This document shows positions 23,495 through 33,543 of a stretch of DNA of 64,000 nucleotides, in pieces (the first letter of the stretch is position 1; the number at the start of each line of letters is the position of its first letter). The notes beneath the pieces are model-generated. The model ran no database searches. It was not told the origin of the DNA and saw only the letters and a list, made by a program, of their open reading frames with translations. The translations under genes and the position numbers were made by a program. This DNA comes from an uncultured Clostridia bacterium (lineage in GTDB: Bacteria > Bacillota > Clostridia > Monoglobales > Monoglobaceae): contig CANRNL010000008.1 in NCBI GenBank assembly GCA_947631965.1, forward strand, positions 1 through 64,000, given 5' to 3'.

Positions 23495-25690
23495 ATGAAA
23501 ATTCTGATGACCACAATGAAGCTGGACATAGGCGGCGCCGAAACTCATATCGTGGAGCTTTCAAAGGAGCTTAAAAGGCGCGGACACGACATCTGCGTCG
23601 TGTCAAACGGCGGAAGCTATGTCCGCGAGCTTGAAGAAAGCGGAATAACCCACTGCAAGGTGCCGCTCCAGAGCAAAAGTCCTTCAAATATGATACGCGC
23701 GTACCGTATGCTGAAAAAAATTATACTTGAAAACAGCTTTGACATAGTTCACGCCCACGCGCGAATACCCGCCTTTTTGTGCGGTATGGTCAGGCGGCGC
23801 GTAAAATTTCCGTTTGTTACAACCGCGCACTGGGTTTTCAACGTGAAATTTCCCTTAAATATCCTCACCGACTGGGGCGACCGTTCGCTGGCGGTCAGCG
23901 AGGACATAAAGCAGTATTTGATTGACAACTACGGCTTAAAGCCCGACAAGATAGGAATTACGAACAACGGAATAGACGGCGCGAAGTTCTCTCCCGACAC
24001 CGACTGGAGCGAGACGGCGGCGGAGCTTGGTCTGGAGCGCGGCAAGACACGCATAGTATACATCAGCCGTATGGACGCAGACCGAAGTCTGGCGGCGCAC
24101 AAGCTTATCGCAATATCCGACGAGCTTGACAAAAAAATCAAGGATATGGAAATTCTCATAGTGGGCGGCGGCGACGATTTTGAAAACGTCAAATCCGAAG
24201 CCGACGCGAAAAACGCGCAAATCGGACGCGAGGCGATAAAGCTGACGGGCAGCCGCACCGACATCAACCGCCTTATCGCTTCGGGCAAGATTTTTGTCGG
24301 CGTGAGCCGCGCGGCGCTTGAGGCTATGTCCTCCGAAAAGCCGTGTATAATCGCGGGCAACGAGGGCTACATCGGCATTTTCGCGCCCGACAAGCTTGAC
24401 GTTTCAATCTCCACCAACTTCTGTTGCCGCGACTGCGGAGACACAACCGAGGAAAAATTAAAGAGAGATATTCTCAGCCTGCTTGAAAATCCCGACGAGG
24501 AAAAGCTGGCGGAGCTGGGGCGCTACTCCCGCGAAACCGTCGAGAAATACTACTCGGTGGGAGCTATGGCAAACGACGCAGAAAAGATGTATAAGAGCGA
24601 AATCTCGGAGTATCTCGCCGAACGCCCGCTCGACGTTGCAATATCGGGCTACTACGGCTATGAAAACAGCGGTGACGACGCGGTGTTAAAAGCTATCATA
24701 AACGGTCTGCGCGCAAAAAAGCCCGACATAAACATCACGGTATTATCAAAAAAGCCGTCCGAGACAAAAAGAATTTACAATGCGGACGCAGTGTACCGAT
24801 ACAATATACTTAAAATATCGCAGCTTATGAAACGGACAAAGCTGCTCATAAGCGGCGGCGGAAGTCTTATTCAGGACGTTACAAGCACGCGCTCTCTCGA
24901 TTATTACCTCAACATCATACATCTTGCCAAGCGCGGCGGAGCGAGGACAATGCTGTACGCCAACGGAATAGGACCGATTGAAAGCCGCGCAAATCACCGC
25001 AAGATAAGGCGGGTATTAAACGGCGTTTCGCTGATTACCCTGCGCGAACGCTCCTCACTCGACGAGCTTGACGCGCTTGGCGTGACCTCGCCGGTCATAA
25101 AACTGACCGCCGACCCCGCGTTTGCCTTAAAAGCCTCGGCTGCTCATTTAAAAATAAAAGAGGATTACTTTGTCATTTCCATAAGGCGCTGGAAGCTGCT
25201 TGACAGCAAATTTGAACGCAAAATCGCCGAGTTTGCCGACTATGTGAGCGCGAAATACTCTCTCAAAGCGGTATTTGTGCCTATGCAGCCGACCTTTGAT
25301 ACCGAAATTTCAAAGCGCGCCGTCTCCCTTATGAAGCATAAAGGCGTTCTTGCGGACAAGCTCACAAACGCCGAGCAGATTATCGAGATAATAAGCGGCG
25401 CAAAATTCATCGCGGGTATGCGTCTGCACACCCTGATATACGCGGCAAGCTGCTCGGTGCCATCAATAGGTCTTATCTACGACCCGAAAATCCCGTCGGT
25501 TATGAGCTATATGGGGCAGAATATGACCGTGAGCGTCCGCACGCTCGATACCGACAAGCTGAAGCGTTTTGCGGATAAAATTATGAGCGAGCGAAGCTCC
25601 CTGTGCGCTTCGCTTACCGAAAGCAGCGAAAAGCTCCGCCTTCTGGCGCAGGAAAACACGGATATGGCTATCGGCTTGATTGAGGGCTGA
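23495..25690 (+). CDS. Fusion of GT4 glycosyltransferase and CsaB-type pyruvyl transferase
   Basis: The first half (about 1-375) is a GT-B glycosyltransferase of family 4: N-terminal TMKLDIGGAETHIVELSKEL, FDIVHAHARIPA, KIGITNNGID, and an acceptor/donor loop region near SRAALEAMSSEKPCII. The second half (about 378-731) is a polysaccharide pyruvyl transferase of the CsaB type: GYYGYENSGDDAVLKAI, LLISGGGSLIQD, YANGIGPI and GMRLHTLIYAA. CsaB pyruvylates secondary cell wall polysaccharide, which anchors S-layer proteins with SLH domains. The fusion suggests one protein assembles and pyruvylates a wall glycan. It is 29 bp upstream of the DUF815 gene. Confidence 0.9.
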   Translation: MKILMTTMKLDIGGAETHIVELSKELKRRGHDICVVSNGGSYVRELEESGITHCKVPLQSKSPSNMIRAYRMLKKIILENSFDIVHAHARIPAFLCGMVRRRVKFPFVTTAHWVFNVKFPLNILTDWGDRSLAVSEDIKQYLIDNYGLKPDKIGITNNGIDGAKFSPDTDWSETAAELGLERGKTRIVYISRMDADRSLAAHKLIAISDELDKKIKDMEILIVGGGDDFENVKSEADAKNAQIGREAIKLTGSRTDINRLIASGKIFVGVSRAALEAMSSEKPCIIAGNEGYIGIFAPDKLDVSISTNFCCRDCGDTTEEKLKRDILSLLENPDEEKLAELGRYSRETVEKYYSVGAMANDAEKMYKSEISEYLAERPLDVAISGYYGYENSGDDAVLKAIINGLRAKKPDINITVLSKKPSETKRIYNADAVYRYNILKISQLMKRTKLLISGGGSLIQDVTSTRSLDYYLNIIHLAKRGGARTMLYANGIGPIESRANHRKIRRVLNGVSLITLRERSSLDELDALGVTSPVIKLTADPAFALKASAAHLKIKEDYFVISIRRWKLLDSKFERKIAEFADYVSAKYSLKAVFVPMQPTFDTEISKRAVSLMKHKGVLADKLTNAEQIIEIISGAKFIAGMRLHTLIYAASCSVPSIGLIYDPKIPSVMSYMGQNMTVSVRTLDTDKLKRFADKIMSERSSLCASLTESSEKLRLLAQENTDMAIGLIEG

Positions 25691-25719
25691 GCTTTTGAGA
25701 TGACCAAGGAGGAATTTTT

Positions 25720-26910
25720 ATGAATCTGTACTGTTTAAATAAATTCGGCAATGATGAAATTATCGCCTCGCTTCGCGCGTTTGCCAAAGAAGAAAGCCTG
25801 CCCGACTACTATACCGCGGCGCGGGGTCTTTTAAAATTTTCGGCTGAGCGCGCATACTCCGCAAACACCGTCGCGGAGTATGCCGTGCGCCTTATCGTTG
25901 AGGACGAAACGCTGATTTCATACGACGGCGGCAGCCCGTTCTTCAAAAGCGATATTGAAAAGATATACAAGCTTATTTTCTCCGTTGACTGGGACGCGCT
26001 GTGCAAAAAATGCGGCGTGCTTCCGATTTCTCATATAAGTCCGAAAACGCGCCCCGAAGAGAGCGCGGGCGGCTACGTTGCGTCGATAATGCAGGCTGCG
26101 GCTTCAACGAGCGCGGAGGCTCTTTTCTCCCGCATATGCGAACACTGCAAAAAATACGGCGCGGGCAGTCTTTCCGCTTATTCAGCGCTAAAATGGGAGG
26201 ACGGAAAGCTCATCGGCGTCACGGGCGCGGACAAGATAACCTTTGACGACCTGACGGGTCTTGACGAGCAGAAGAAAATCCTTATCGAAAACACGCGCGC
26301 GTTTATGCTCGGCAAGCCGTCAAACAACGTTCTGCTCGTCGGTTCGAGCGGCACCGGAAAATCGTCCTGCGTCAAGGCTTGTATGAATATGTTCGGCGAC
26401 GACGGTCTGCGCCTTGTCGAAATAGCGAAAACCGACTTGCCCTCGCTCCCGAAGGCGATGAACATTCTCAAAAACAAGACGATGAAATATATAATATTTA
26501 TCGACGACCTCTCGTTTGAGCACGACGACATAAGCTACAAACAGCTAAAGGTCGCGCTGGACGGACAGATAGAAAAGCGCGCCGACAACATTTTGATTTA
26601 CGCGACCTCAAACAGGCGCAACCTCGTCCGTGAAACGTCTGCGGACAGGAGCGGCGCGTATGAGGACATTCACCAAAACGACACGGTGAACGAAAAGGTT
26701 TCGCTCTCCCGCCGCTTCGGAATAAACCTGTACTTTATGTCGCCGAACCAGACCGAATACATTAAAATCGTTGAAAATCTGCTCAAAGCGGAGGGTATCG
26801 AAGCGACCGACGAAATTCTCGCACGCGCGAGGTCGTGGGCGATAAATTACAACGGCAGAAGCGGACGCACCGCAAGGCAGTTTGTGGACGACCTGCTCGG
26901 ACATATGTAA
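25720..26910 (+). CDS. DUF815-family AAA+ ATPase
   Basis: The 396-aa protein carries an ATPase domain of the DUF815 type from about residue 165: FDDLTGLDEQKKILIENTRA, Walker A LVGSSGTGKSS, Walker B YIIFIDDLSFE, and ATSNRRNLVRE with an arginine-rich sensor region. The N-terminal 160 residues are unassigned. Members are predicted DnaA-like or ClpA-like ATPases without established function. AAGGAGGAATTTTT precedes the ATG, and the gene follows the wall-glycan fusion on the same strand. Confidence 0.88.
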   Translation: MNLYCLNKFGNDEIIASLRAFAKEESLPDYYTAARGLLKFSAERAYSANTVAEYAVRLIVEDETLISYDGGSPFFKSDIEKIYKLIFSVDWDALCKKCGVLPISHISPKTRPEESAGGYVASIMQAAASTSAEALFSRICEHCKKYGAGSLSAYSALKWEDGKLIGVTGADKITFDDLTGLDEQKKILIENTRAFMLGKPSNNVLLVGSSGTGKSSCVKACMNMFGDDGLRLVEIAKTDLPSLPKAMNILKNKTMKYIIFIDDLSFEHDDISYKQLKVALDGQIEKRADNILIYATSNRRNLVRETSADRSGAYEDIHQNDTVNEKVSLSRRFGINLYFMSPNQTEYIKIVENLLKAEGIEATDEILARARSWAINYNGRSGRTARQFVDDLLGHM

Positions 26911-26916
26911 AAAGCA

Positions 26917-26965
26917 AAAAATAAGCCAATAAAAAATTATAGGCTTATTTTATATAGGCTTATTT
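26917..26965. terminator. Bidirectional terminator between convergent genes
   Basis: AAAAATAAGCC pairs with GGCTTATTTT, which occurs twice in the 3' arm (about 26941-26950 and 26956-26966). A/T runs on both sides serve the plus-strand DUF815 gene and the minus-strand gene starting at 27437. Confidence 0.65.
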
Positions 26966-26966
26966 T

Positions 26967-27437
26967 TTATTGGGCAATCCGAAAGAGCGACAGTACCACG
27001 CTCGTGTCGCCCGCGAGAGAAGCGCACGGACAGTCGGTTATAAGCGTCATAACGTCGCCCGCGCCGAGAGTAAAAACTCCGCTGTACGAGAAATTGTTCG
27101 CTCCGCACGAGGATGCCAAGATAGTACCGTCCAGTATCTCGCCGTTTCTGCAAAGAGCCACCGACGCGCTCGCGCCAAGGTTAAGGCGCACCGAAAACGA
27201 AACGCTGTAAACCCCTTCTCCGCCGACCTTCACAGAGTTGTTTTCCAGCGTCATACTCCGTGCGCCGCCGACCGCCGCGCAAAGAGGCAAAACACCGTCC
27301 GCATCCGCCGTTTTTGCGGACGTGTTGTACGCGGTTATGTACGCGGTACTTCCCGAATAAGTCCGCACGCTGGATGAACCGTCCTCCGATATAAAAGGCA
27401 CTCCGCTCAATTTCACTCTGTAGCTGTTTTCCGCCAT
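26967..27437 (-). CDS. Small beta-rich protein, BclA/TNF-like fold suspected
   Basis: A 156-aa protein with no signal peptide. Alternating hydrophobic strands and Gly/Ser turns run throughout (NNSVKVGGEGVYSVSFSVRL, GASASVALCRNGEILDGTIL, AGDVMTLITD). This pattern resembles the C-terminal jelly-roll of spore-surface BclA-like and C1q/TNF-like domains. The collagen-like repeats of BclA are absent. TGGGAGGTAATGGCTT places the ribosome site before the ATG. A spore or surface role is inferred from the fold guess only. Confidence 0.6.
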   Translation of the reverse strand: MAENSYRVKLSGVPFISEDGSSSVRTYSGSTAYITAYNTSAKTADADGVLPLCAAVGGARSMTLENNSVKVGGEGVYSVSFSVRLNLGASASVALCRNGEILDGTILASSCGANNFSYSGVFTLGAGDVMTLITDCPCASLAGDTSVVLSLFRIAQ

Positions 27438-27528
27438 AAGCCATTACCTCCCAAACACTCCGTTTTAAATACAGTTTATGCGGGAGGCAAAAATTCGTTA
27501 ACGCCCTGCGAAAATTTTTTAAAAAAAC

Positions 27529-27555
27529 ACGCCGAAAGCATAATGCTTTCGGCGT
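27529..27555 (-). terminator. Terminator of the glycogen operon
   Basis: ACGCCGAAAGCAT (27529-27541) and ATGCTTTCGGCGT (27543-27555) form a near-continuous palindrome. On the minus strand it is followed by GTTTTTTT, just past the glgA stop. Confidence 0.8.
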
Positions 27556-27588
27556 TTCTATGTATTGCTTTTAAAATTTACCCGATTT

Positions 27589-29025
27589 TTACCCGATCAA
27601 ACGGTCATAAAGCTCCACATATTTATTCGCGGAGGACTTCCACGAAAAGTCGGTGTGCATTGCGCGCTTCATAAGGTCGCGCCAAACCTTTTCGTCGGGA
27701 TAAATATTCAAAGCGCGTCTGAGCGTGAACATCATATCGTGCGCGCTGTACGGAGCGAACGAGAAGCCGTTGCCGGTGTTTTCAAACTCGTTGTAAGGCT
27801 GTACCGTATCGCGCAGACCGCCTGTCTCGCGTACCAGCGGAATAGCGCCGTATCTCATCGCAATCATCTGACCCAAGCCGCACGGCTCAAACATAGACGG
27901 CATCAGGAATATGTCGCACGCCGCATAAACCTTGTGCGCAAGCTCGTTGCTGAAGGTTATGTTAGCGGAAAGCTTCTGCGGGTTGCACCACGCGTTATGC
28001 CTGAACAGGTTTTCGTACTTTTCAACACCCGTGCCGACAACAACAAACTGAATGTCCATACTCATAAGCTCGCCCATCGCCGCTTCGATAAGGTCAAGTC
28101 CCTTTTGGTCAACAAGACGGGAAATAAGACCAATCATAGCCTTGTCCGGGTCAACCTCAAGTCCGAGCTGCTCCTGAAGGGCGGTCTTGTTCGCCTTTTT
28201 GCTTGCGAAGCACGAACGCACGTCATAATTCTTAAAGATATACTTATCGGTCTTGGGATTATATACATCCTCGTCAATTCCGTTGATGATTCCGAAAAGC
28301 GACTGGTCGCGGGCGCGAAGCAAACCGTCAAGCTGTTCGCCGCCCTCTATCGTCTTTATCTCCTCGGCATACGTCGGGCTGACCGTGGTAACATAGTCCG
28401 AATAGGTTATTCCGCCTTTGAGCAGGTTCGCGCAGCCGTGGAATTCCAGCTTATCCGGCGTGAAGAACGAACCGTTGAGCGAGAAGAAGTCGGCAACAAG
28501 ATTGGGTGCGTAAATACCCTGATATTTGAGGTTGTGTATGGTGAAAACGGTACCGATATTCTGATAGAACTCATCATTGCAGTAATACGCTTTCAGAACC
28601 ACAGGAATCATACCCGCCTGCCAGTCGTGACAGTGGATAATGTCGGGCTTGAAGTCAAGCGTTTTCAGAATTTCGAGAGCCGCCTTGTCAAAGAACGCAA
28701 ACCTCTCAAGGTCGTTCCACTTATATATAAAGGTGTCGCCGAAATAATATTCGTTATCAATAAAGTAGTAGGTCACGCCCTCGCGCTGAAGCTCGAAAAC
28801 TCCGCAGTATTTGCGTCTCCAGCCGAGCGGAACGTATATGAAAAATTTAAACTCCATCGCCTCGCGGTATTCGTTCGGAATACAGCCGTAGCGCGGCATA
28901 ACAACTCTTACGTCATTATCTCCGAGCTTTGCCAAAGCTTGCGGAAGCGCGCCGACAACGTCGCCCAGACCGCCGGTTTTCGCAAACGGGGAAACCTCCG
29001 ATGAAACCATTAGAATTTTACGCAT
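27589..29025 (-). CDS. glgA: Glycogen synthase (GT5)
   Basis: Transfers glucose from ADP-glucose to the non-reducing end of glycogen. The 478-aa protein has the GT5 landmarks: N-terminal KTGGLGDVVGALPQAL (the K-x-G-G-L nucleotide-binding loop), DIIHCHDWQAGMIP, the C-terminal LVDQKGLDLIE, and PSMFEPCGLGQMIAMRYGAI followed by RETGGL. Length is normal for bacterial GlgA. It is the last gene of glgB-glgC-glgD-glgA, 57 bp after glgD, and ends at a strong terminator. Confidence 0.97.
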   Translation of the reverse strand: MRKILMVSSEVSPFAKTGGLGDVVGALPQALAKLGDNDVRVVMPRYGCIPNEYREAMEFKFFIYVPLGWRRKYCGVFELQREGVTYYFIDNEYYFGDTFIYKWNDLERFAFFDKAALEILKTLDFKPDIIHCHDWQAGMIPVVLKAYYCNDEFYQNIGTVFTIHNLKYQGIYAPNLVADFFSLNGSFFTPDKLEFHGCANLLKGGITYSDYVTTVSPTYAEEIKTIEGGEQLDGLLRARDQSLFGIINGIDEDVYNPKTDKYIFKNYDVRSCFASKKANKTALQEQLGLEVDPDKAMIGLISRLVDQKGLDLIEAAMGELMSMDIQFVVVGTGVEKYENLFRHNAWCNPQKLSANITFSNELAHKVYAACDIFLMPSMFEPCGLGQMIAMRYGAIPLVRETGGLRDTVQPYNEFENTGNGFSFAPYSAHDMMFTLRRALNIYPDEKVWRDLMKRAMHTDFSWKSSANKYVELYDRLIG

Positions 29026-29082
29026 AGCAAAATCAGTCCTTTCAAGTTAAATAATTAAATTGTTCTCGACTTTTGCTCTATA

Positions 29083-30228
29083 TCAAACCACAGTTCTCTT
29101 GCCTATAACAACGGGGTAGGTTTCCTGTCCGACCAGCTTCTTTCCGCTGCGGAGGATAACTTCTTTATCGAAAATCGCGTTTTCGACCATACAGTTATCC
29201 ATAATATCCGACTGCTGCATAATAATGCTGTTCTCTATGCTCGCGCCGCTTCCGACGTTTACGCCTCGGAAGATGATGCTGTTTTTAACAACACCGTCGA
29301 TTTTGCAGCCGTCCGCAATAAACGAAGCCGAAACGTCCGCGCCCTTGCCGTACTTGGTGGGCGTCATATCCTTGGGCTTGGTGTAAATCTTGTTGTCGCC
29401 GTCCGTCGCAAAAAGCTCGTCGCGCACTTCTTTATTGAGCAAATCAAGATTAAACTTGAAAAACGTCTGGATAGAGTCGATTGTCTGATTATATCCGTCA
29501 AACGTATATGCAAAGACACGTCCGTTCTTCACACGGCGGAGGAGCAAATCCTTTGAAATTATATGCTCGCCGTGAGATACGCAATCCTCAACCAAATCGA
29601 TGAGAAGCTCGCGCTTTATGATGAATGTGTGCATATACGACAGGTTGTTGCTCTGCTTCGACGGATAAATCTGAATATCCGATATAAGTCCGCTCTTTTC
29701 GTTCGCATTGACAAGAATACTGCGCTTCAGCTCACTCTCTTCGAGCTTGTCAACCTTGAAGCATACCATGGTTATGTCCGCGTCGTTGTCGATATGAGCT
29801 TTAAATACCTTGCGGTAGTCAATGTTGCATATCGTGTTGCAGTTGCTCACGATAACGTACTCCTGACGGCTTCTTTTGAGATAATCCATAGCGCCGTAAA
29901 TTGTGTCGATACCGCCGAGAACCGTGTCGCTTGCGGTCGCGCTCTCTATATACGGCGGGAGCAGGAACAGCCCTTCATTCTTTCTGTCGAGGTCCCAGGA
30001 GCGGCCTGTGCCGATGTGGTCCATAAGCGACTGATAGTTCGACTGAGTGGTAATTCCTATGTTGATAATTCCCGAATTTACCATATTCGAGAGTATAAAA
30101 TCAATAATTCTATATCTTCCGCCAACCGGAACCGCGGCAAGAGAGCGGTTGTTCATAAGAACGCCCAAATCCACTTCCGGATTGTCGGCAAATACGAGTC
30201 CCAATACTTTATTTTGCATTGTCTTCAC
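29083..30228 (-). CDS. glgD: GlgD, ADP-glucose pyrophosphorylase-like subunit
   Basis: A GlgC paralogue found in Firmicutes, regarded as the regulatory or non-catalytic partner of GlgC in a hetero-oligomer. The 381-aa protein has the nucleotidyltransferase fold, but the start MKTMQNKVLGLVFADNPEVD lacks the GGQGSRL loop of GlgC. It keeps GGRYRIIDFILSNMVNSGI and the C-terminal hexapeptide beta-helix (GANVDVS-type repeats near ADGCKIDGVVKNSIIFRGV). It lies 67 bp after glgC. Confidence 0.95.
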   Translation of the reverse strand: MKTMQNKVLGLVFADNPEVDLGVLMNNRSLAAVPVGGRYRIIDFILSNMVNSGIINIGITTQSNYQSLMDHIGTGRSWDLDRKNEGLFLLPPYIESATASDTVLGGIDTIYGAMDYLKRSRQEYVIVSNCNTICNIDYRKVFKAHIDNDADITMVCFKVDKLEESELKRSILVNANEKSGLISDIQIYPSKQSNNLSYMHTFIIKRELLIDLVEDCVSHGEHIISKDLLLRRVKNGRVFAYTFDGYNQTIDSIQTFFKFNLDLLNKEVRDELFATDGDNKIYTKPKDMTPTKYGKGADVSASFIADGCKIDGVVKNSIIFRGVNVGSGASIENSIIMQQSDIMDNCMVENAIFDKEVILRSGKKLVGQETYPVVIGKRTVV

Positions 30229-30295
30229 CCCACATTTATTTTAAGTGTTTACTCAATTATATAATTTTAAACCGTAGTTTAAATAAATTACCGAA

Positions 30296-31534
30296 TTACT
30301 TTTTATCTTCGGTCTTGTTCTTAACGTTGCGTGTTACCATAGACTGAGGCGCTATTTTTATTCCCTCGTCTATGGTGATTCCGACGCCTATAACGCTTAT
30401 GCCGTCCGAGCAGATTTTAAGGTTCGTGTAGCTGTCCAGAGCGTCGTCCGCGTCGGTGCCGATTTTAACGTTGTCTTTAAGAACGCTGTCGTTTCCGACA
30501 ATCGCCTTTCGCACAACGCTTCCCGCGCCGATATGCGAGTTCGGGAACAAAATCGAATCCTTGACGATTGCGCCCTCTTCCACCGTAACGCCCTCGAAGA
30601 TTATAGAGCGCTCAACGCTTCCTTTTATCTCGCAGCCCTCTGTTATAAAGCAATTCTTAACTCTTGCGGTGTCCGCGATATAATGAGGCGGAAGCGCGGG
30701 ATTCTTGCTGTAAACGCGCCACTCGTCGCCTATCTCAAACGCGGGTGTTTCATCCAGCAGCTCCATATTTGCTTCCCAAAGGCTCTGAATCGTTCCTACG
30801 TCTTTCCAGTAGCCCGAAAAACGATAAGCAAGCAGCTTCTTTCCGTCGCCGAGCATAGCGGGAATGATATTCTTACCGAAATCGTTGTCGGAGCTGGGGT
30901 CATTCTCGTCCGCAATAAGATACTTTTTAAGCACCGACCAGGTAAATACATAAACGCCCATCGAAGCAAGGTTGCTCTTAGGCTCTTTCGGCTTCTCGGC
31001 AAACTCGGTTATTTGCATATTCTCATCGGTGTTCATAATTCCGAAGCGGGAAGCCTCGTCCCACGGAACCTCTATAACCGCGATGGTTGCGTCCGCCTTT
31101 GCCTTTTTGTGAGCCGAAACCATTTTGGAATAATCCATCTTGTAAATGTGGTCGCCCGAAAGAATTACCACATATTCGGGATTATACTGGTCTATAAATC
31201 CCTTGTTCTGATAGATTGCGTTCGCGGTACCCTTGTACCACTCCCCCTTCTCCGCCGTCTGATAGGGCGGGAGAACGTAAACGCCGCCGTCCTTGCGGTT
31301 TAAATCCCACGAGCTGCCGCTGCCTATGTAGGTGTTAAGCTCCAACGGCTGATACTGCGTCAGAACTCCGACGGTATCAATTCCCGAATGGGAGCAGTTG
31401 CTGAGCGGAAAGTCAATAATACGATACTTGCCGCCAAACGGAACCGCGGGCTTAGCTACGTTTTTGGTGAGGATTCCAAGCCGGCTGCCCTGTCCGCCGG
31501 CAAGAATCATTGCCACACATTCCTTTGATTTCAT
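30296..31534 (-). CDS. glgC: Glucose-1-phosphate adenylyltransferase
   Basis: Makes ADP-glucose from ATP and glucose-1-phosphate, the committed step of glycogen synthesis. The 412-aa protein has [20 protein letters not shown] at the N-terminus, [25 protein letters not shown] and [18 protein letters not shown] in the C-terminal left-handed beta-helix. It follows glgB by 59 bp and pairs with the adjacent GlgD. Confidence 0.97.
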   Translation of the reverse strand: MKSKECVAMILAGGQGSRLGILTKNVAKPAVPFGGKYRIIDFPLSNCSHSGIDTVGVLTQYQPLELNTYIGSGSSWDLNRKDGGVYVLPPYQTAEKGEWYKGTANAIYQNKGFIDQYNPEYVVILSGDHIYKMDYSKMVSAHKKAKADATIAVIEVPWDEASRFGIMNTDENMQITEFAEKPKEPKSNLASMGVYVFTWSVLKKYLIADENDPSSDNDFGKNIIPAMLGDGKKLLAYRFSGYWKDVGTIQSLWEANMELLDETPAFEIGDEWRVYSKNPALPPHYIADTARVKNCFITEGCEIKGSVERSIIFEGVTVEEGAIVKDSILFPNSHIGAGSVVRKAIVGNDSVLKDNVKIGTDADDALDSYTNLKICSDGISVIGVGITIDEGIKIAPQSMVTRNVKNKTEDKK

Positions 31535-31593
31535 ATATTACTTTTCCTCCTTAAGTAAACCTGTTTGGTTTCTTGGTTTGATAGTTTTCTGTG

Positions 31594-33543
31594 TTATTCC
31601 GCCTTTTCCGCGGCTTTGGTCTTGGGGGCGTGCGCAAGCTCCCCTTTCTTTAGATATATGCTTGTAAGCGCCGGAACAGTAATTTTAATTGAATACTCAA
31701 ATTCTCCGAAGCTCTCTTTCTTCGCCATATACTTACCGCTTCCCGCTCCGTCGCCGCCGAACTTTTCATCATTGGTATTGAGTACAACGCTGTAAACTCC
31801 GTCGGACGGAACGCCTATCGTGTAGGTGTTGTAACCGACCGGCGTGAAGTTTGCGACGCAGATGACGCTGTCCTTGCCTTCCTTGCTGTAACGCACAAAC
31901 GAAATTATGCTATGCTCGTCGTCGTTCGCGTTTATCCACTTAAAGCCGTCCCAGTTCTGCTCGTTCTCGTAGAGCGCGGGCTGTGACTTGTAGAACTCGT
32001 TGAGCGACTTGCAGTAAAAGTTGAATTTACGGTGCATATCATAGTCCAAAAGCTGCCAGTCAAGACCCTCGTAATATCTCCACTCGATAAACTGAGCTAT
32101 ATCGTCGCCCATAAACAAAAGCTTTTTGCCCGGATGAGCAAACATATACGCGTAAAACAGGCGAAGTCCAGCAAATTTTTCCTCATATGTGCCGTACATC
32201 TTCTCGATAAGCGACTTTTTGCCGTGTACGACCTCGTCGTGCGAAAGCGCGAGAATGTAGTTCTCCGAAAACGCATACATAAACGAGAAGGTTACGAGAT
32301 TGTGGTTAAATCGTCTGAAATACGGGTCCATAGACATATATTTCAAAATATCGTTCATCCAGCCCATATTCCATTTGAAGTTGAAGCCGAGGCCCCCCTC
32401 GTGTACGGGGTGGGTAACTCCGCCCCACGCGGTGGACTCCTCCGCAATCATAAGCGTGTTCGGGAAACGTCTGAACACCTCCGAATTGAGCTTGCGGAAG
32501 AACTCTATCGCTTCGATATTTTCCTTACCGCCGTATTTATTCGGGAGCCACTCGCCGTCGCGCCTGTTATAGTCAAGGTAGAGCATACTCGAAACCGCGT
32601 CTACGCGCAGCCCGTCGAGGTGGTACTCCGAAAGCCAGAAGATTGCGTTCGATATAAGGAACGAGAAAATCTCGCTCTTTTCCCAGTTGAATATCAGCGT
32701 ACCCCACTCGTAATGCTCGCCGCGCCGTGAGTCGGGATGCTCGTAGAGACAGGTGCCGTCAAATTTCGCAAGTCCGAACGCGTCCTTGGGGAAGTGCGCC
32801 GGAACCCAGTCCATAATTACGCCGATTCCCGCCTCGTGGCACTTCTCAACAAAATATTTGAAGTCGGTCGGCGAACCGTAGCGGCTGTTGACCGAATAAT
32901 AACCGGTTACCTGATAGCCCCACGAGCCGTCAAACGGGTATTCGCATATTGGCATAATCTCAATGTGGGTGTAGCCCATATCAACAAGGTACGACACCAG
33001 CTCGTCAGCCATCTCGCGGTAGTTGTAAAAGCTGCCGTCATCATGGGTTTTCCACGAACCGAGGTGCGCCTCATAAATACTTATCGGCTTGCTGTACGGC
33101 TCTGTCTCGGAGCGGGCTTTGAGCCACTTCTCGTCGTGCCATTCATAGCTCAAATCGGTTGTCACCGAAGCGTCCGCGGGGCGTACCTCCGAATAAAACG
33201 CAAACGGGTCAGCCTTTAAAATTATATCGCCGCTCTGCGTCTCAATGCTGAATTTATAATTTTCGCCCGGCTTTGCGCCCTCGATAAAGCGCTCCCATAT
33301 ACCGAAGTCGGTATGCAAAAACATATAGCCGTCCTCGCGCCGCCATCCGTTCGCATCACATACGACCGATACCGATTTGGCGTTGGGCGCCCAAACCGCG
33401 AACAGATAGCCGTCCTCCCCGTTTTCGCCTTTGCAAGGGTGAGCGCCGAGCATTTTATAGCTCTCGTAATTTTCACCCTGCGTAAATATATACATCGGGA
33501 AATCGCTTATCATACCGCCGTTTTTATTGTTATCATTTGCCAT
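31594..33543 (-). CDS. glgB: 1,4-alpha-glucan branching enzyme (GH13)
   Basis: Introduces alpha-1,6 branches into glycogen. The 649-aa protein has an N-terminal CBM48-like domain (GEDGYLFAVWAPNAKSVSVV), then a GH13 barrel: GVIMDWVPAHFP, GLRVDAVSSMLYLDYNR with the nucleophile Asp, LMIAEESTAWGGVT with the acid Glu, and LALSHDEVVHGKKS. A C-terminal all-beta domain follows, with an Ala/Lys-rich tail. It is the first gene of the operon, divergent from glgP across a 392-bp AT-rich region. Confidence 0.97.
   Translation of the reverse strand: MANDNNKNGGMISDFPMYIFTQGENYESYKMLGAHPCKGENGEDGYLFAVWAPNAKSVSVVCDANGWRREDGYMFLHTDFGIWERFIEGAKPGENYKFSIETQSGDIILKADPFAFYSEVRPADASVTTDLSYEWHDEKWLKARSETEPYSKPISIYEAHLGSWKTHDDGSFYNYREMADELVSYLVDMGYTHIEIMPICEYPFDGSWGYQVTGYYSVNSRYGSPTDFKYFVEKCHEAGIGVIMDWVPAHFPKDAFGLAKFDGTCLYEHPDSRRGEHYEWGTLIFNWEKSEIFSFLISNAIFWLSEYHLDGLRVDAVSSMLYLDYNRRDGEWLPNKYGGKENIEAIEFFRKLNSEVFRRFPNTLMIAEESTAWGGVTHPVHEGGLGFNFKWNMGWMNDILKYMSMDPYFRRFNHNLVTFSFMYAFSENYILALSHDEVVHGKKSLIEKMYGTYEEKFAGLRLFYAYMFAHPGKKLLFMGDDIAQFIEWRYYEGLDWQLLDYDMHRKFNFYCKSLNEFYKSQPALYENEQNWDGFKWINANDDEHSIISFVRYSKEGKDSVICVANFTPVGYNTYTIGVPSDGVYSVVLNTNDEKFGGDGAGSGKYMAKKESFGEFEYSIKITVPALTSIYLKKGELAHAPKTKAAEKAE

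Noticed and set aside
27565-29004. 479-codon plus-strand open frame opposite glgA
   Set aside because: It mirrors the clear glgA gene, has no recognisable domains and reflects codon bias of the real gene.
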